NCBI GenBank assembly: GCA_030849075.1
Contig: JASAOO010003563.1
Coordinates: 1 to 64,000 of the forward strand
Reading direction: 5' to 3'
From: Zelonia costaricensis
Taxonomy: Eukaryota > Euglenozoa > Kinetoplastea > Trypanosomatida > Trypanosomatidae
Length of the DNA: 64,000 nt
Within the stretch, counting starts at the first letter, position 1. Every line of letters starts with the position of its first letter. The translations under genes and the position numbers were made by a program. Shown here one piece after another: positions 31,688 through 43,100 of the stretch. Under the pieces are notes generated by a model, which was given only the letters and a program-made list of their open reading frames with translations, did not search any database and was not told where the DNA came from.

Positions 31688-34600
31688 TTTCTCGTTTTGC
31701 TGCCATTGACAGTTTCTGTTGTTGTGCGCACTGTGACGCTACACGGCAGCGCACTCTCTCTTTTTGTTTGCGTTGCCTGTTGTCGAGTGTTTGGCTGGCG
31801 CGGCACTCCTTAAGAACGCGAAAAAAAAAATTGTGGGCCTGGTTTGTGCTTTGTGTGATGCTGGCGGCTGGAGGAGGAGGAGAAGAAGGTGGCATGCGAT
31901 GCATGTGTGTGTGTCCGCTTGTGCGTGTGCATGTGTGTGTTGGTGCGCGTGCATGTAATCGCAGTAGTGGGAGGTGTATAGGTGTCGTCGTCTAGCTTTC
32001 ACTGCGAGTGGGGGGGGGGGGGAATGGGGGGGGGCGTCAAAAGGGTGGTGCCAGAGGGGGGGGTGTCTCTTGGTCTCTCCCTCTCGTGTAAGGACGTCAG
32101 CAGGTCGCGGCGGCCCACACAGTCACGACTCCCGACTTCGCCCTTCTGCGCTGCCCGGTTGGCCATTTCATCTCCGTTTCACCGAGGGGGCAAGAAGAGA
32201 GGAGGAGCGAGGTGAAAGTGGGGAGGGGGGGGGAAGCGGCCCACTTTGAACCCAGCTGGAGCATCTTCTGTTCTTTTCCGTCATCTTGACGTGCTCTCTG
32301 GTGGACAAGCACTATCGAAGTCCTCTCTCGTCTGCTCCTGCACACCCTCAACTGCAGCTCTCTTCCTTCCGTCATTCCTTTCCTTCTTTCCTTCGCTTCT
32401 CTTGTTAATCGCCATAAATGCGGAAGTGACAGTGAGGAGAGCTGCTCGCCTTCTCCACATCCGCGTCGATTGCTGTCGCGTGGGTGGCCGCTGCTCATTG
32501 TTTTTGTCGTTTGTTTGTTTGTTTTCGACTTGCGCGTTCCTTCGAGAACCTGTGTGTTGTGTCACATGTTTGCCTTGATGGTTTGGCATGTTTGTTGAAG
32601 TACCGTCGTGCGAGGCGGTGCTGTTCCTTCTCTCTTCAGCCGTTGGCCAATTTCGGTGTCTTTCTAGCCGTCATGATGAGAGCCCTCGCCGCTGCAAGGT
32701 GACAGTGTTGTGTGGACGACGTTGGCGTCGTGTCGAGCCCTGGTGTGCCATACCCCCTCCATGCATGCGACACAGCTCGCGCTGCAGGAGGCCGCTCTCC
32801 GCAGCGTGTCTCGCCGTTGCCACAGTCGTGCGCATTTCCCTGTGTACGTGTGGGGGTGAGGGGTAGGCGTGAGGAGAGCCCTTTGTGGGCGTGCGCAGAC
32901 AGCGTGCGGTGCGCCGTGCAAGCGCCGTCGGCGAGCACGTCTCGCAAGGACGCAAAAAGACAAAAAACCAATCAAAAAGCCAACACACAAAAATGGATAA
33001 AGACGCAAGGCGCACGCGTCAGCAGGTGGAGGCTCAAAACGAGCAGGGAAGAAGTGCATTGATGAGAGCAACAAGGAGGGTGTGCGTTGAGGCAAATGCA
33101 CGCGGCCGGGACGCAGCTCCACCGTGTGGAAACACACATACACAAGCACACACACAAACACTCACACACTTGGCCACAGCTTTCGTTTGTTGTGCGTCTG
33201 TGGCGCCCTCGCTCCACGTGCCCCTCCATGCCGTGCTCGGTCGTTCACACGTCAAGTACTCAGCGGCTTGCTCTGTGCTCCCTACGCATTCGAGAAGAAG
33301 GGGAACTGACAGCGGGTCACTTCCTGTGGCCTGCGTCGCGCGGTGGTTGCTCCTTGAAGAAGGCGACGCTGCCGCAGCCAACTGGTTTTCGTGCCCTTCA
33401 GGCGAGCCTCGCCGCCTTGACAACCCCCCCCCCCCACACACACACACGCACCCTTCCACCTTTCCCTCTTCTCGCTCACTGCCGCACTACCGCCTTCTCC
33501 CTCTCCTCCACCCCGCATTTCCTCACACAGGATAAACAGCACCCTCCTCCCCTCCCCTCCTCTCTCCACCCTGTACCCACTTCCGCGTCTCTGTCCCCCT
33601 TCTTTTGTTTTCGTTGTCTCTGCGCCCCCCCCCCCCCAACTCCCCACCGTCGTCGCCTAACGCTTTTCCTCCCCGTCTCACTCGCGTTCGTGCCAACGTG
33701 CGACGTGCTGCCCCCACTTGACGTCCTACACGGTTTTCTCTACTGACGCACGCACACACTACAACATTTCCCCGCTGGGTTGTCCCCCCCTTTCATCCCA
33801 GCTCCTACTCGCGTTCTTTGTTTAGGGCGTGTCCCTCAGGGGTCTGTTTTTTTGTCGAGTTTATTACGCCATCGTCGTCCCGCCTGCGACTCCCCACCGA
33901 ACAATCCGCCGCCGCAGTCTCTTCCCGCGCCTGTCGCTACACTTGTGCACAGCTGAAACTCAAAACACGAAGCCCATACACAGAAGGCCCAGAAAAAAGT
34001 CCTGCAGCACTTCACCGATAGTTCGAGACTGCGGCGAATTCCCTAAGCCGATGACGACCTGCTGCACCGTCTGACCCGTCCTCCCTTTTCTTGTTTGTTT
34101 TTGTCGCCGGCTGCATGTTTGTTTTTCTCCCTCCACCTTCCCTCTCCCTGCTTCTCGGTTCTCTCCACTTTCAGCTCCGCGTTGTGTGCCCTTCTCGTTG
34201 AGTGTGTTGTTGTCGATTGCGACTGCCTAGCAGCAACACGCTCGCTCGCGACACGTCTCTGGAATTGTGCGCGTGTGTGCTTGTGTGTGTGTGTGTGTTC
34301 CTTGACATTGCATTTCCTAGCCGCTCACGCACACGGTCCGCTTTCAGAGAGAGACTTCTGCCATTGAAATCTTCTCTTTCTGTCTTTTTTCTCGTGCACG
34401 CTCTCTCCGGTGAGCGCGACAAGCGTGGCACGAACAGTTTGCACGCGAAGCAACAGAAGCTTCTGACAGAGAGCCTTCTGCAGCGTCGCGGTTGCTGCTC
34501 CAGCGTGCCTCCCACTTGCCGGTTACGGATCTTGTCTGTCATCGGTACAGAGCCCTCTTTGGTGGCGCTCCCCACGTGTGCTGCTTCACCTCGACTTGCA

Positions 34601-35088
34601 ATTGCGGCGTCGTTGTGTTGTTTCCATTGCGTTGGTTGTTGGTGCGCATCAAGTCTTTCCGACCGTGCGCGTGGAGCTCCCTGCCGCCTTCTTCTTTATT
34701 CATCTCACTGTCACGCAGCCCTGCCTGCCACAGGCGGTAGCCCCCATCCCACCTCTCTCTCTCACACCGACGCGCCACCGCGATCCCCGCTCTTGGTGCA
34801 TTGCGTGTCGCTCCTTGCCGGGAAAAGAGAAGTGAACTCCGTGCATTGGAGCTCCACTTTCGTTTGAGAAGAGAAAGGAATCAAGCACACAGGACGAAGT
34901 GGACTCGGGATTGTCTTTGTTTCAGGTTCTCACTTTCTCCCCCCTTGGCACCAGAAACGCACCCGAGCAGTCGACAGAGCTTGACACCGCTGTACATACC
35001 CACACCGCCTCCGCGGTTGACCTTCTCCAGCGCACACACAAAGACATCAACACAAAAAAAGACGAAGGAAGCCCACAAACGCGGCGTC
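31688..35088 (+). other. 3.4-kb intergenic region after Tudor-SN
   Basis: No convincing gene. It contains four G-runs at 32010-32063, a (CA)/(CAAA) stretch at about 33130-33170, homopolymeric C blocks (33423-33434, 33627-33638), a (GT)n run at 34281-34298 and several pyrimidine tracts. For the E2 gene the AGs at 34924-34925 (TTTCAG) and 34953-34954 follow good T/C tracts, giving leaders of about 135-165 nt that end in A-rich sequence. Confidence 0.5.
32010..32063 (+). other. candidate RNA G-quadruplex in Tudor-SN 3' UTR
   Basis: G-runs of 13 (32010-32022), 9 (32026-32034), 3 (32043-32045) and 8 (32056-32063) lie within 54 bases, about 320 bases after the stop codon. Four runs of at least three G meet the usual quadruplex pattern, with loops of 3, 8 and 10. 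Confidence 0.55.
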
Positions 35089-35901
35089 ATGTCGGCCCTT
35101 CCGCACATCCAGAAGGAGTTTCGCAACCTGACCAAGGACCCGCCGGCCGGGTTCCGAGTGGAGCTGAAGGACAACAGCTTCTTCACATGGATCGTCTGGT
35201 TCACCGGCCCGGAAGGGACCCCGTACGCCGGGGGCCAGTACAAGGCGTCGCTCACCTTCCCGAAGGAGTTCCCGATGGAGCCGCCAACGTTCCGCGTGTT
35301 GTCCTCCTTCTGGCACCCGAACGTGTATCCGGACGGCCGCGTGTGCATCTCCATTCTCCACCCACCCGGTGTGGATGAGATGAACTCCGACGAGACGGCC
35401 ATGATGCGGTGGACGCCGGTGCAGACGATCCGCTCGGTGCTGCTGTCGATCGTCTCGCTCTGGAGCGACCCCGACCCGTCCGACGCCGGCGCACCAGCCA
35501 ACGTTGACGCGCTCGTGCAGTACCGCAACAAGCGTGAGGAGTACAACGCGCGGTGCAAAGGGCTGGCCGAGAAGTCGCTGACAGAGCTGCCGGAGGACTT
35601 CGAGCCGCCGTGCATGGAGGAGAAGGTGGAGGTCACCAAGGCGCCGGGCGACACCTTCGACTACATCGTCTCCGAGGACGACTTCGACGGCGAAGAGGAC
35701 TTTGACGACTTCGGCGCGCCGGCGCCGGCACCGGCGTCGAGCGGCCCGGCGACAGCGAGTGACCCGGCGAAGAAGTACGCGGAGGAGCTGATGCAGCTGC
35801 GTGCCATGGGCGTCGGCGCCGACACGCCGGATGAGGAGCTGATCAACCTTCTCGTCAAGCACCGCGGCGAGCTTGCCAGCGTAATTGGCGACCTTTCATA
35901 G
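35089..35901 (+). CDS. ubiquitin-conjugating enzyme E2, Cdc34-type core with C-terminal UBA
   Basis: A 270-aa E2. The UBC fold spans residues 1-165 with the HPN triad at 76-78 and the catalytic Cys86. Right after the cysteine is an insertion (HPPGVDEMNSDETAMMRW, 91-108) matching the acidic active-site loop of the Cdc34/Ube2g/Ubc7 class, which favours Lys48 chain building. The tail (about 190-210) is strongly acidic, as in Cdc34 where it docks on cullin-RING ligases. After a Pro/Ala linker, residues about 226-268 form a UBA-like three-helix domain with LRAMGVGADTPDEELINLL. A UBA on an E2 is known from Ubc1/E2-25K, but that class lacks the acidic loop. The ATG at 35089 is the start because the protein then begins at the normal E2 helix 1. 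Confidence 0.88.
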   Translation: MSALPHIQKEFRNLTKDPPAGFRVELKDNSFFTWIVWFTGPEGTPYAGGQYKASLTFPKEFPMEPPTFRVLSSFWHPNVYPDGRVCISILHPPGVDEMNSDETAMMRWTPVQTIRSVLLSIVSLWSDPDPSDAGAPANVDALVQYRNKREEYNARCKGLAEKSLTELPEDFEPPCMEEKVEVTKAPGDTFDYIVSEDDFDGEEDFDDFGAPAPAPASSGPATASDPAKKYAEELMQLRAMGVGADTPDEELINLLVKHRGELASVIGDLS

Positions 35902-37198
35902 CGCCCCCCACCCCCCACTCAACACACTCCCTCGTCTGCTGTGAGCAGCAAGGCGAGGGCGTCAGAGGAGGCCTTTGGGGAGGATGGCAGGCGTGCACAG
36001 AGATCGCTTCTACTGCCAATCACTGTGGCGCCGTGTGCGCGGCTCAGACAGAGCTTCCGCCGCGAAAGAGGCACACGTGCGTGCGTGCGTGCGTGGATGA
36101 TGTTGGGCGTGTGCGGGGAATGTGCTCCGGTTTTGCCTCTCACCCTCTCTCTCCGTCTCTTCTCCCCCGCATTCGCGGGGAGGGGGGGGAGCAGAGAGGG
36201 AGAGGAGTCGGTTGGTGTCTTGTGTTGCCTCACTCAAACACACACAAAAAAAAACGGCGCGAAATAGTAGACAATCGAAGCGAGAGCGAGCAAAGCGATC
36301 TTTGTGTGCGCGGCCGACGTCGACGACGCCGTCGTAATCACGCTGCCTTCCCTGCTTGGTGTGCCCTGCCGGCAAGTACAGGGTCGCGTTCTTTCGACCG
36401 TGAGCTCGAGCGAGGCACTGTTTGCTTGCCTCCTGTCCGATTGTGTGTCGGCTTGCGGATTTGTTTTCTGCTGGGTCTTGTGTGGTGTGGCTGCAGTGAT
36501 GTAAGCAACAAGAACAGGAAGTATCGCACCTCAGTGCACTCGGAGCGTTTTTCTTCGCATGAGGCTGGGGGTGTCCCTACGTACGTGCTGGCGCTGCAGT
36601 ACGTTTGCGTCCGCTCGTCTCCCGCCTTCTTGGAAGCGCGCACCCTTCCGAGCTTCGGCGACTGAAGCAGGCCCCTGCACACCAGACCGACTCGGCAATT
36701 CCTGTGCCACATACACACACACTGACTTCCCTCTCTTCCTCCTTCCCCTCTCTGCCTCTCCTTGTCTGCGCACATCTTGCAACCCGTCTCCTCAGTTTGG
36801 GCATTGGCAGCCAGCGCCGTCGGAACTCTTTACCACGCAGGAACACTTAGAGCCCACTCCACCGCTTCACATCGCGGCGACGGCGCATGACTGGGCCCCT
36901 CCCCTCCCCGTTCTTCCCACTGCCCTCACTACGCAGCCGTGGAGACGCAGCGCCGTTTCACGCCGAGGCACCTACGTACACGCTTCACTTGTAAACGAGA
37001 GATTCTGAAGGGCCCTTTTCTTCCTTTTCCTTTGTTTGCCCACGCCGTGCCACTGCGCGCTGGCTGCGTGGTGTAAGGCGGTGCGGTGGCGTGTCGTCGG
37101 CTGGTTCGTGTCTTCTCGCTTCTCCTCTGCCTCCCGCCGGCTGCCTTTCGACCTCCCCCGCTCTTTCTGCGCTAGTGGTCTTCCCGCGGCGTTCCGGC
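35902..37198 (+). other. 1.3-kb intergenic region upstream of the calpain-like gene
   Basis: No gene seen. It contains a G-run (36177-36189), an A-rich block (36240-36255) and pyrimidine tracts at about 36725-36790 and 37120-37170. The last tract is followed by the AG at 37174-37175. Confidence 0.55.
37174..37175 (+). promoter_or_regulatory. candidate spliced-leader acceptor for the calpain-like gene
   Basis: CTCTTTCTGCGCTAG after a C/T-rich tract. The leader would be only 23 nt, which supports the ATG at 37199 as start. Confidence 0.5.
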
Positions 37199-40100
37199 AT
37201 GCCGCCGAAAGTCGCCGCGGCGCCGCCGCGCGAGGCCCTCGCCCGGCCGTGCTCCTCCTTTGTCAATGGCCAAAGCTCCGCCCTCCCCCTCTGGGACGAC
37301 GTCCACATTGCGCAGGAGAACTGGGGCGGCTCGCTAGCGATCGCCGTGCCTGGCGCGGGTGGCGGGGCTGGTGGCGGTGGTGGCGCCAGCGTTGGTGCCG
37401 TGGCCGGTGAGGCAGGCAAGGACGGCAAGCCCGGCACTGGCAAGCCGAAGCCGCTTGGCAACAGCGGTGGCAGCGTCTCGGGCACCTTCGCCTCGGACGC
37501 CCACTTCGAGGACGACGCGGCCCGCAACGGCATCGACGCCTTCATCCAGACCAGCGCCCCCATCGCGGCACAAGCGAAGGCGAAGAGCGGCGCGGCTGTC
37601 GCCATACTGTCGCCGCAAGTGACGTGGCTGCGCCCTGTCGAGGTGTTCCGCCCCTTTCGCCCCGTCGTGCACCACAACACGACGCCCTTCATCAACCCGT
37701 ACGCCGCCACCGACGCCCTTGTCCCGGTCGACGGCAAGTCGGAGGAGGCGCGTGCCCGCTCGCAGTCGGCCGTCGGCGCGGCCAGCACGAACGCCAGCGG
37801 CGGCCATCGCCGCAGCGGCCCCAACGCGCGGCAGAGCGAGTCCACCAACGCGACCAGTGAGCCCTTTCACCAGTCGTACCCGGAGGCCATCACGGTGCTC
37901 GAGACCTTTACCCATGAGGAGCGCGAGTGGTGGATGCACTGCACCACCACGGACTCGGTCCGCTGCTACCGGTCGCTGCCTGCTCTGATGCAACCCTACG
38001 ACGGCGCCCTTGTCGCGGGCTGCGCCGAGACCCCGGCGCAGGCGTGCGAGTCGCGCTACAGCACCGGGCTGCGCCACAAGCTGCGGCAGGCCGAGCAGCT
38101 CGCCGCACTCGACGAGGCCCCGCCGTTTCTGATGAGCGCCTTCAACAGCGTGCTGCTCGCCCTCGAGCAGGCGCAGCGCTTTGTGGGGGAGGGGGCGTAC
38201 CTGTGGGAGCTCATCCACCCACACGCCCCGGGGACGTGTCACCCCGTCTACAACCCGTACGGCAAGTACGCCGTGAAGCTCTTTGTCGATGGCGCGTTTC
38301 GCAAGGTGGTGGTGGACGACAGCCTGCCCGTCGACGTGCTCGGGCGCCCACTGCTGAGCACGACGAGCCGGAAGGAGCTGTGGCCGTGCCTGCTTGCCAA
38401 GGCGGTGGTCAAGGCGCTCGGTCCCGTCAGTGGGGTGCAGGCCCTCACCTCCTCGCCGGAGCTGATCGTGACGACGCTGATGGGGGGCTGGGTGCCGCAG
38501 TACCTGTCGCCGCGCCAGGACACCGTGTCGGCCACCGCGGCCCTGCTCCTCTACCAGCGCCAGCTCGCGCAGCTGGAGCAGCTCGCGGAGCCCTTCGTGA
38601 GGAAGGCCATCGACAACGGGGGCGGCGCAGCCGGGACGGAGGCCTCGGCCGACGCGCCGGCAGGCACCGGCAAGGCCAGCGCACGCGATCGGCGCGGCTC
38701 GCCCGGGTCGGCGCAGCACAAGCGTGCGCCATCTACCGGTGCCCGCGCCGGGTCGGCGCGGCGGCGGCAGAGCAGCCGGCCCAGCGCCTCCGGTGGGGCC
38801 GAGGGTGCCCCGCTGAAGCAGCTGACCGCCACGGAGTACTGCGCGCCTGTCCTGGACGAGCCGCTGCCCACCCAGCCGCTGTACATTTGCGGCCTGCACG
38901 CACCGCCGGCCAGCCCGCCGGACCCGGCTGCGCCGCGCATCGCAGTAGGCGGGTACGGCTCCGGACCGCAGTTGTACACGATCCGCGCGATGCGCCCCTT
39001 CCGCAACACCGTGGCGCTGCTGCTGCACACCACGCCGCGTGCCCGACTCAGCGAGGGCGTCTTTGAGAAGGAGAAGAACGCCGACGACGTGAGCGCGCTG
39101 CACCAGTGGGGGCGGCAGGTGATGCAGAGTGCCGCCGCCGCCACTGCCGCCGCCGCCTCGGCGGAGGTGCCCCGCTCGGCGGGGGCCAGCGTCACGGCGG
39201 CCGGTGGCGACCACAGCACCGGCGCCGACGACTGCGTGGGCGGCGACGCCGCTGCCACGGGTCCTGTGATCAGCATGGTCGTAATGGACAGCGAGCGGGC
39301 CGCGTCGGTGACGGCGTGCTGGCTGACGCTGGAGGAGTTCATGGCGCACATGGGGGCGGTGATTGTGTGGCGCAAGCTGGGTGGCCGCTACACCAACGCC
39401 GTGTCCGTCAACGGCGACTCGCTGCTGCTGGTCCAGGGCGACGGCGGCGGCGGGGCGCCCGGGCCGTCCTCTGGCGATGTCTCGCCGTCCGCGGCGGGTC
39501 GCAAGAAAGCCCCGGCCCCGCGGCGCGGCGAGCCCGGCTCCAAGTCGTTGATCAGCACCATGACGCCGGCGCAGGGAACCGGTGCCGCCCCACCTGCGAT
39601 CATGTGGTGGAAGCTGACGGCTGTGAAGGCGGTGGAGGCGGTCGTGACGGTGTCGTGTCCGGCGCTGACGGAGTCGCCGAGCGCCATGCCAAACCTGCCG
39701 TCGCCCAACGCCGCGTCTGCGACCCGCTCCTCCCCGTCGTCCCCGGTGAATCCGGTAAGTCCGTCGTTGCGTGGGCAGGTTGCGGCGGAGCTGGCGGATG
39801 CTGCACCGGGGATGATGGGCAGGGCCGCTCTTGAGCGCCGCGTGCACTTCCATCATTTCCAGTGGGACCGGGTGGAGCCGCTCAACCACATGGACAGCAT
39901 CACCTACACAAGCGGGTCGATGCGCTCCACCGTGCTGCGCTTCCGTCCGGGCGAGCACCTCATCCGCGTGGACGTGCACAATCTCCAGGCGCTGGACCGC
40001 ATCTGCTTCCTCTCCGACGCCGCGATGGAGGTGCAGTTTGACCTGTCGCACGACGCCAGTCGTGACGGCTTCGCGTGTGTGACGGATGCCGGCGCCTACC

Positions 40101-43100
40101 CCGCCGTGCAGTGGCGCGACTCGGAGAGCGTCTGGCTGAAGCGCGTCTTCACGCTCGCCACCCCCACCTGTCTGACGCTGCAGCTCTCGACGCTGGACCC
40201 GGGTGAGGACATCGCGGCACACCGCCAGATCCACACCGTCAACAACCGCTCGGCCGCTACGGTGGGAGGTGGCAAGGGCGGCAGCGCTGGCAGCGGCGGC
40301 GGCGCACACGGCAAGCCGGCCGGTGGCGGACGCGGCGCACCGCCAGCGTCTGCTAGCGCCACAGCGGGCGGGGGCGGTGCCAAGGCGGGCGCCGCGGCCG
40401 CCGCGGCGGGGTCGGCGGTGGCAGTCACGGACGGCAAGCGGCGCGGCGACGGGACTCTTGCGTCGGACGGGCCAGGTGGGGAGGAGGCGTCGCAGGCGGG
40501 TGCCGTCGGACCGCTGGCCTCCATCCTGCGCTTCACCACCCTGCTTCTCGTGAATCTTGACCAGCCGGAGGACTACTGTGTCGGCACAGCGGGGCGGCTC
40601 GTGAAGCTGCAGCTGAAACCGAACGAGAAGGGCTACCTGGTTATGGCGCACACCAGCGTGCCGGTGCACCTCCTACAGAGCGTGCAGCCGGCCGCAGCCG
40701 GCGACGAGGACGAGGACAACGCAGAGGGTTCACAGCGGTCGCCGCAGCTGCAGCGTCCCACCACGCCGACGCGCTTCCCCACCGGCGACGAGGCCGCGCT
40801 GCCGCGGCCGCCGTCACCGTCGCAGTACCCCACTACCTCCCTCACCTCGACGGCCCCGGTGCTTTTCCCTGCCGGGCAGTGGAAGCTGACGCTCCGCTCG
40901 AACACGGAGCTGCAGTCCTTCGACGCTGTGGCGCACGACCTCAACAACGTCACGATCGAGACCGACCTGCCCCGCGGCGGCTCGCCGGTGCTCTTCCGCC
41001 GCGTCTGCACCATTGCAGAGACGACGCACCTCTCGATCGCCGCGAGCCTGCGCGCGCCGATGCCGATGCCGTACACTGTGCGCATCACCCGCATGGCCAC
41101 CGTGCAAACCTCTGCCCCCACCTCCGCAACGCCACGCGCCGCGCGTGCGACGAGCGGCAACTTCTCGCCTCCGGCAGCTGGCAATTTGACCGCGGCGGAG
41201 CTGCTTTCGGCCACGGAGGCCGCGAGCCTGGGCAGCGCCGGCCCCAGCACCTCGCGCAACAGCGTCCTGGTCGTGTACGAGTCGCCGCTGACGCACGAGC
41301 GCCTGTTCGTTGCCGACGTGCTCCTCAGCTGCGTCACGGACCAAGGCGTCGCCAAGACTGGCAAAGGCCCGGCGGCCGCGGCGTCGGGTGGCGGGGCTGG
41401 CGCCACGTTCGTGATCGAGGCCGCCGTGCAGGAGGAGGAGGCGGCGTCGTGGAATGAGCAGTGCCGACGCACCCAGGAGGAGACCTTCCTCGGCTTCCGC
41501 GACATGGCGGAGCAGCAGGCGGCTGCCGCCTACACGCGCGACCTCGTCGAGTACCAGAGCAACCCTGGTGCCTTTCTCCAGCGCAAGCGCGAGGCCCTCG
41601 CACAGCGCCGGCAGCTCGCCACGGAGACAGCCGAGAAGGCGTTTTCCCGCTCCGGCACGGCAAGCAGCACGTCAACGGCAACGCGCAAGCGCAGCAGCCT
41701 CGGCCGGCGCCAAAGCCGCCGCGCCTCCGCGGCACTTGAGGGCTTCAACAAGGACCCCCTGCGGCGCCTGTCCTCTGCTGCGCTGCCCGATGCGGCGCAG
41801 GAGGCGGAGATCCGCCACTTGCTCGACTCCGTTGACCCCAACGCGTCCGTGCGCATCAGCGTCCACCTCGGCTTCTCCAGCTCGCGAGCGGAGCTGAAGG
41901 CTGAGGCGGTGCCGCCGGACCCGGTGACGGAGCTGCGCAAGCATCTTCGGGACACCGTGGCGTGGCTGCAGGAGTGGACGGAGCCGGGCGCCTCGGGCAC
42001 CGACGCGGGGTTTCTCGCGGCCAACCCTGTCAACACGTCCACGGCCGCGCCGGCCGTGACGAACTCGAAGGCGTCGGCGCCGCGTGGGCAGCGTGAGGCG
42101 GCGGCAGCGGCAGCGTCTGTCGAGGACGCCATGCGCGCGGAGGCCGCACGGCAGAGCCGCTTCGACTACCTGCGTAACCCGCAGCACCTCTTCGTGCCGT
42201 GTTACGAGGCGGCTGATGTGACGGAGGCGGGGGCCGGCTCGCCGCAGCACAGCAGCGCCGCTGCAGCTCTCGGTCACCGCGTCAAGCACGAGTCGAGCCT
42301 CGCGAACAACAACAGCGTCGTCGCCACCGCCGCGGCCGCGGCGAACACCTCATCGCCGGGGGCCAGCCGCACGCACCGGCGGGAGTCGACGCAGGTCAGC
42401 GTCGGCGCCTCCAGCATCGGGTCGGAGGACAACATCCCCCTGCCGACGGGCTCGCTGTCGGCGATTGCGATGCAGGACGGCCCGGCGACGCGCTTCCGCT
42501 ACGCCGCGCCGATGCCGCCGTCGCAGCACCGCATGGAGCTGCTGCCGCTGCGCAGCTTCGAGGAGTCGCCGAGCGCGATGGCGCAGGCAAAGGAGGGCCC
42601 GTCAAGCGCGGGTGCCGCAGCCACCGCCACGAGCGCACGCGGCAAGCGACCGAAAGCGGCAAACACAGGAACGTCACCCCCCGCGGCGGCGACCCCCGCG
42701 AAGCCCCACGGCGGCGGCGGCTCGGCCGGCAGCAACAGTGGTGGCGGCGTTAGCAGCAACAACAGCAGCAGCGGTCTCTCGACGGTGGGGATGGGCGCAG
42801 TGCAGGCGCGGACCTCCGTCGACGCGCTGCCGAGTACCCTCGCGGCTACGACGGCTGCGGCCGCATCAGCTCTGTCGTGCCCCATGAGCGCCGCCGAGTG
42901 CGACGCAATACTGCAGCAGCTGCGCCGCCCGCTGACGGAGGCGGCGGAGGGGGTTGAGGCTGCGCTGCAGCGGTCCCGCAGCGTGAAGAGCGAGAGTCTG
43001 CAGCGCTTCCGGCACATGTACTACGCATTCTTCGATGAGGCGGCGGAGCGGCAGGCGTCGGCGGCGGCGGCGGACGGTGCCGCTGCCCCGTCGCCCATCT

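Noticed and set aside
37334..40669. 1111-codon minus-strand open frame over the calpain-like gene
   Set aside because: Shadow of G/C-ending codons in the plus-strand gene; no recognisable protein features.
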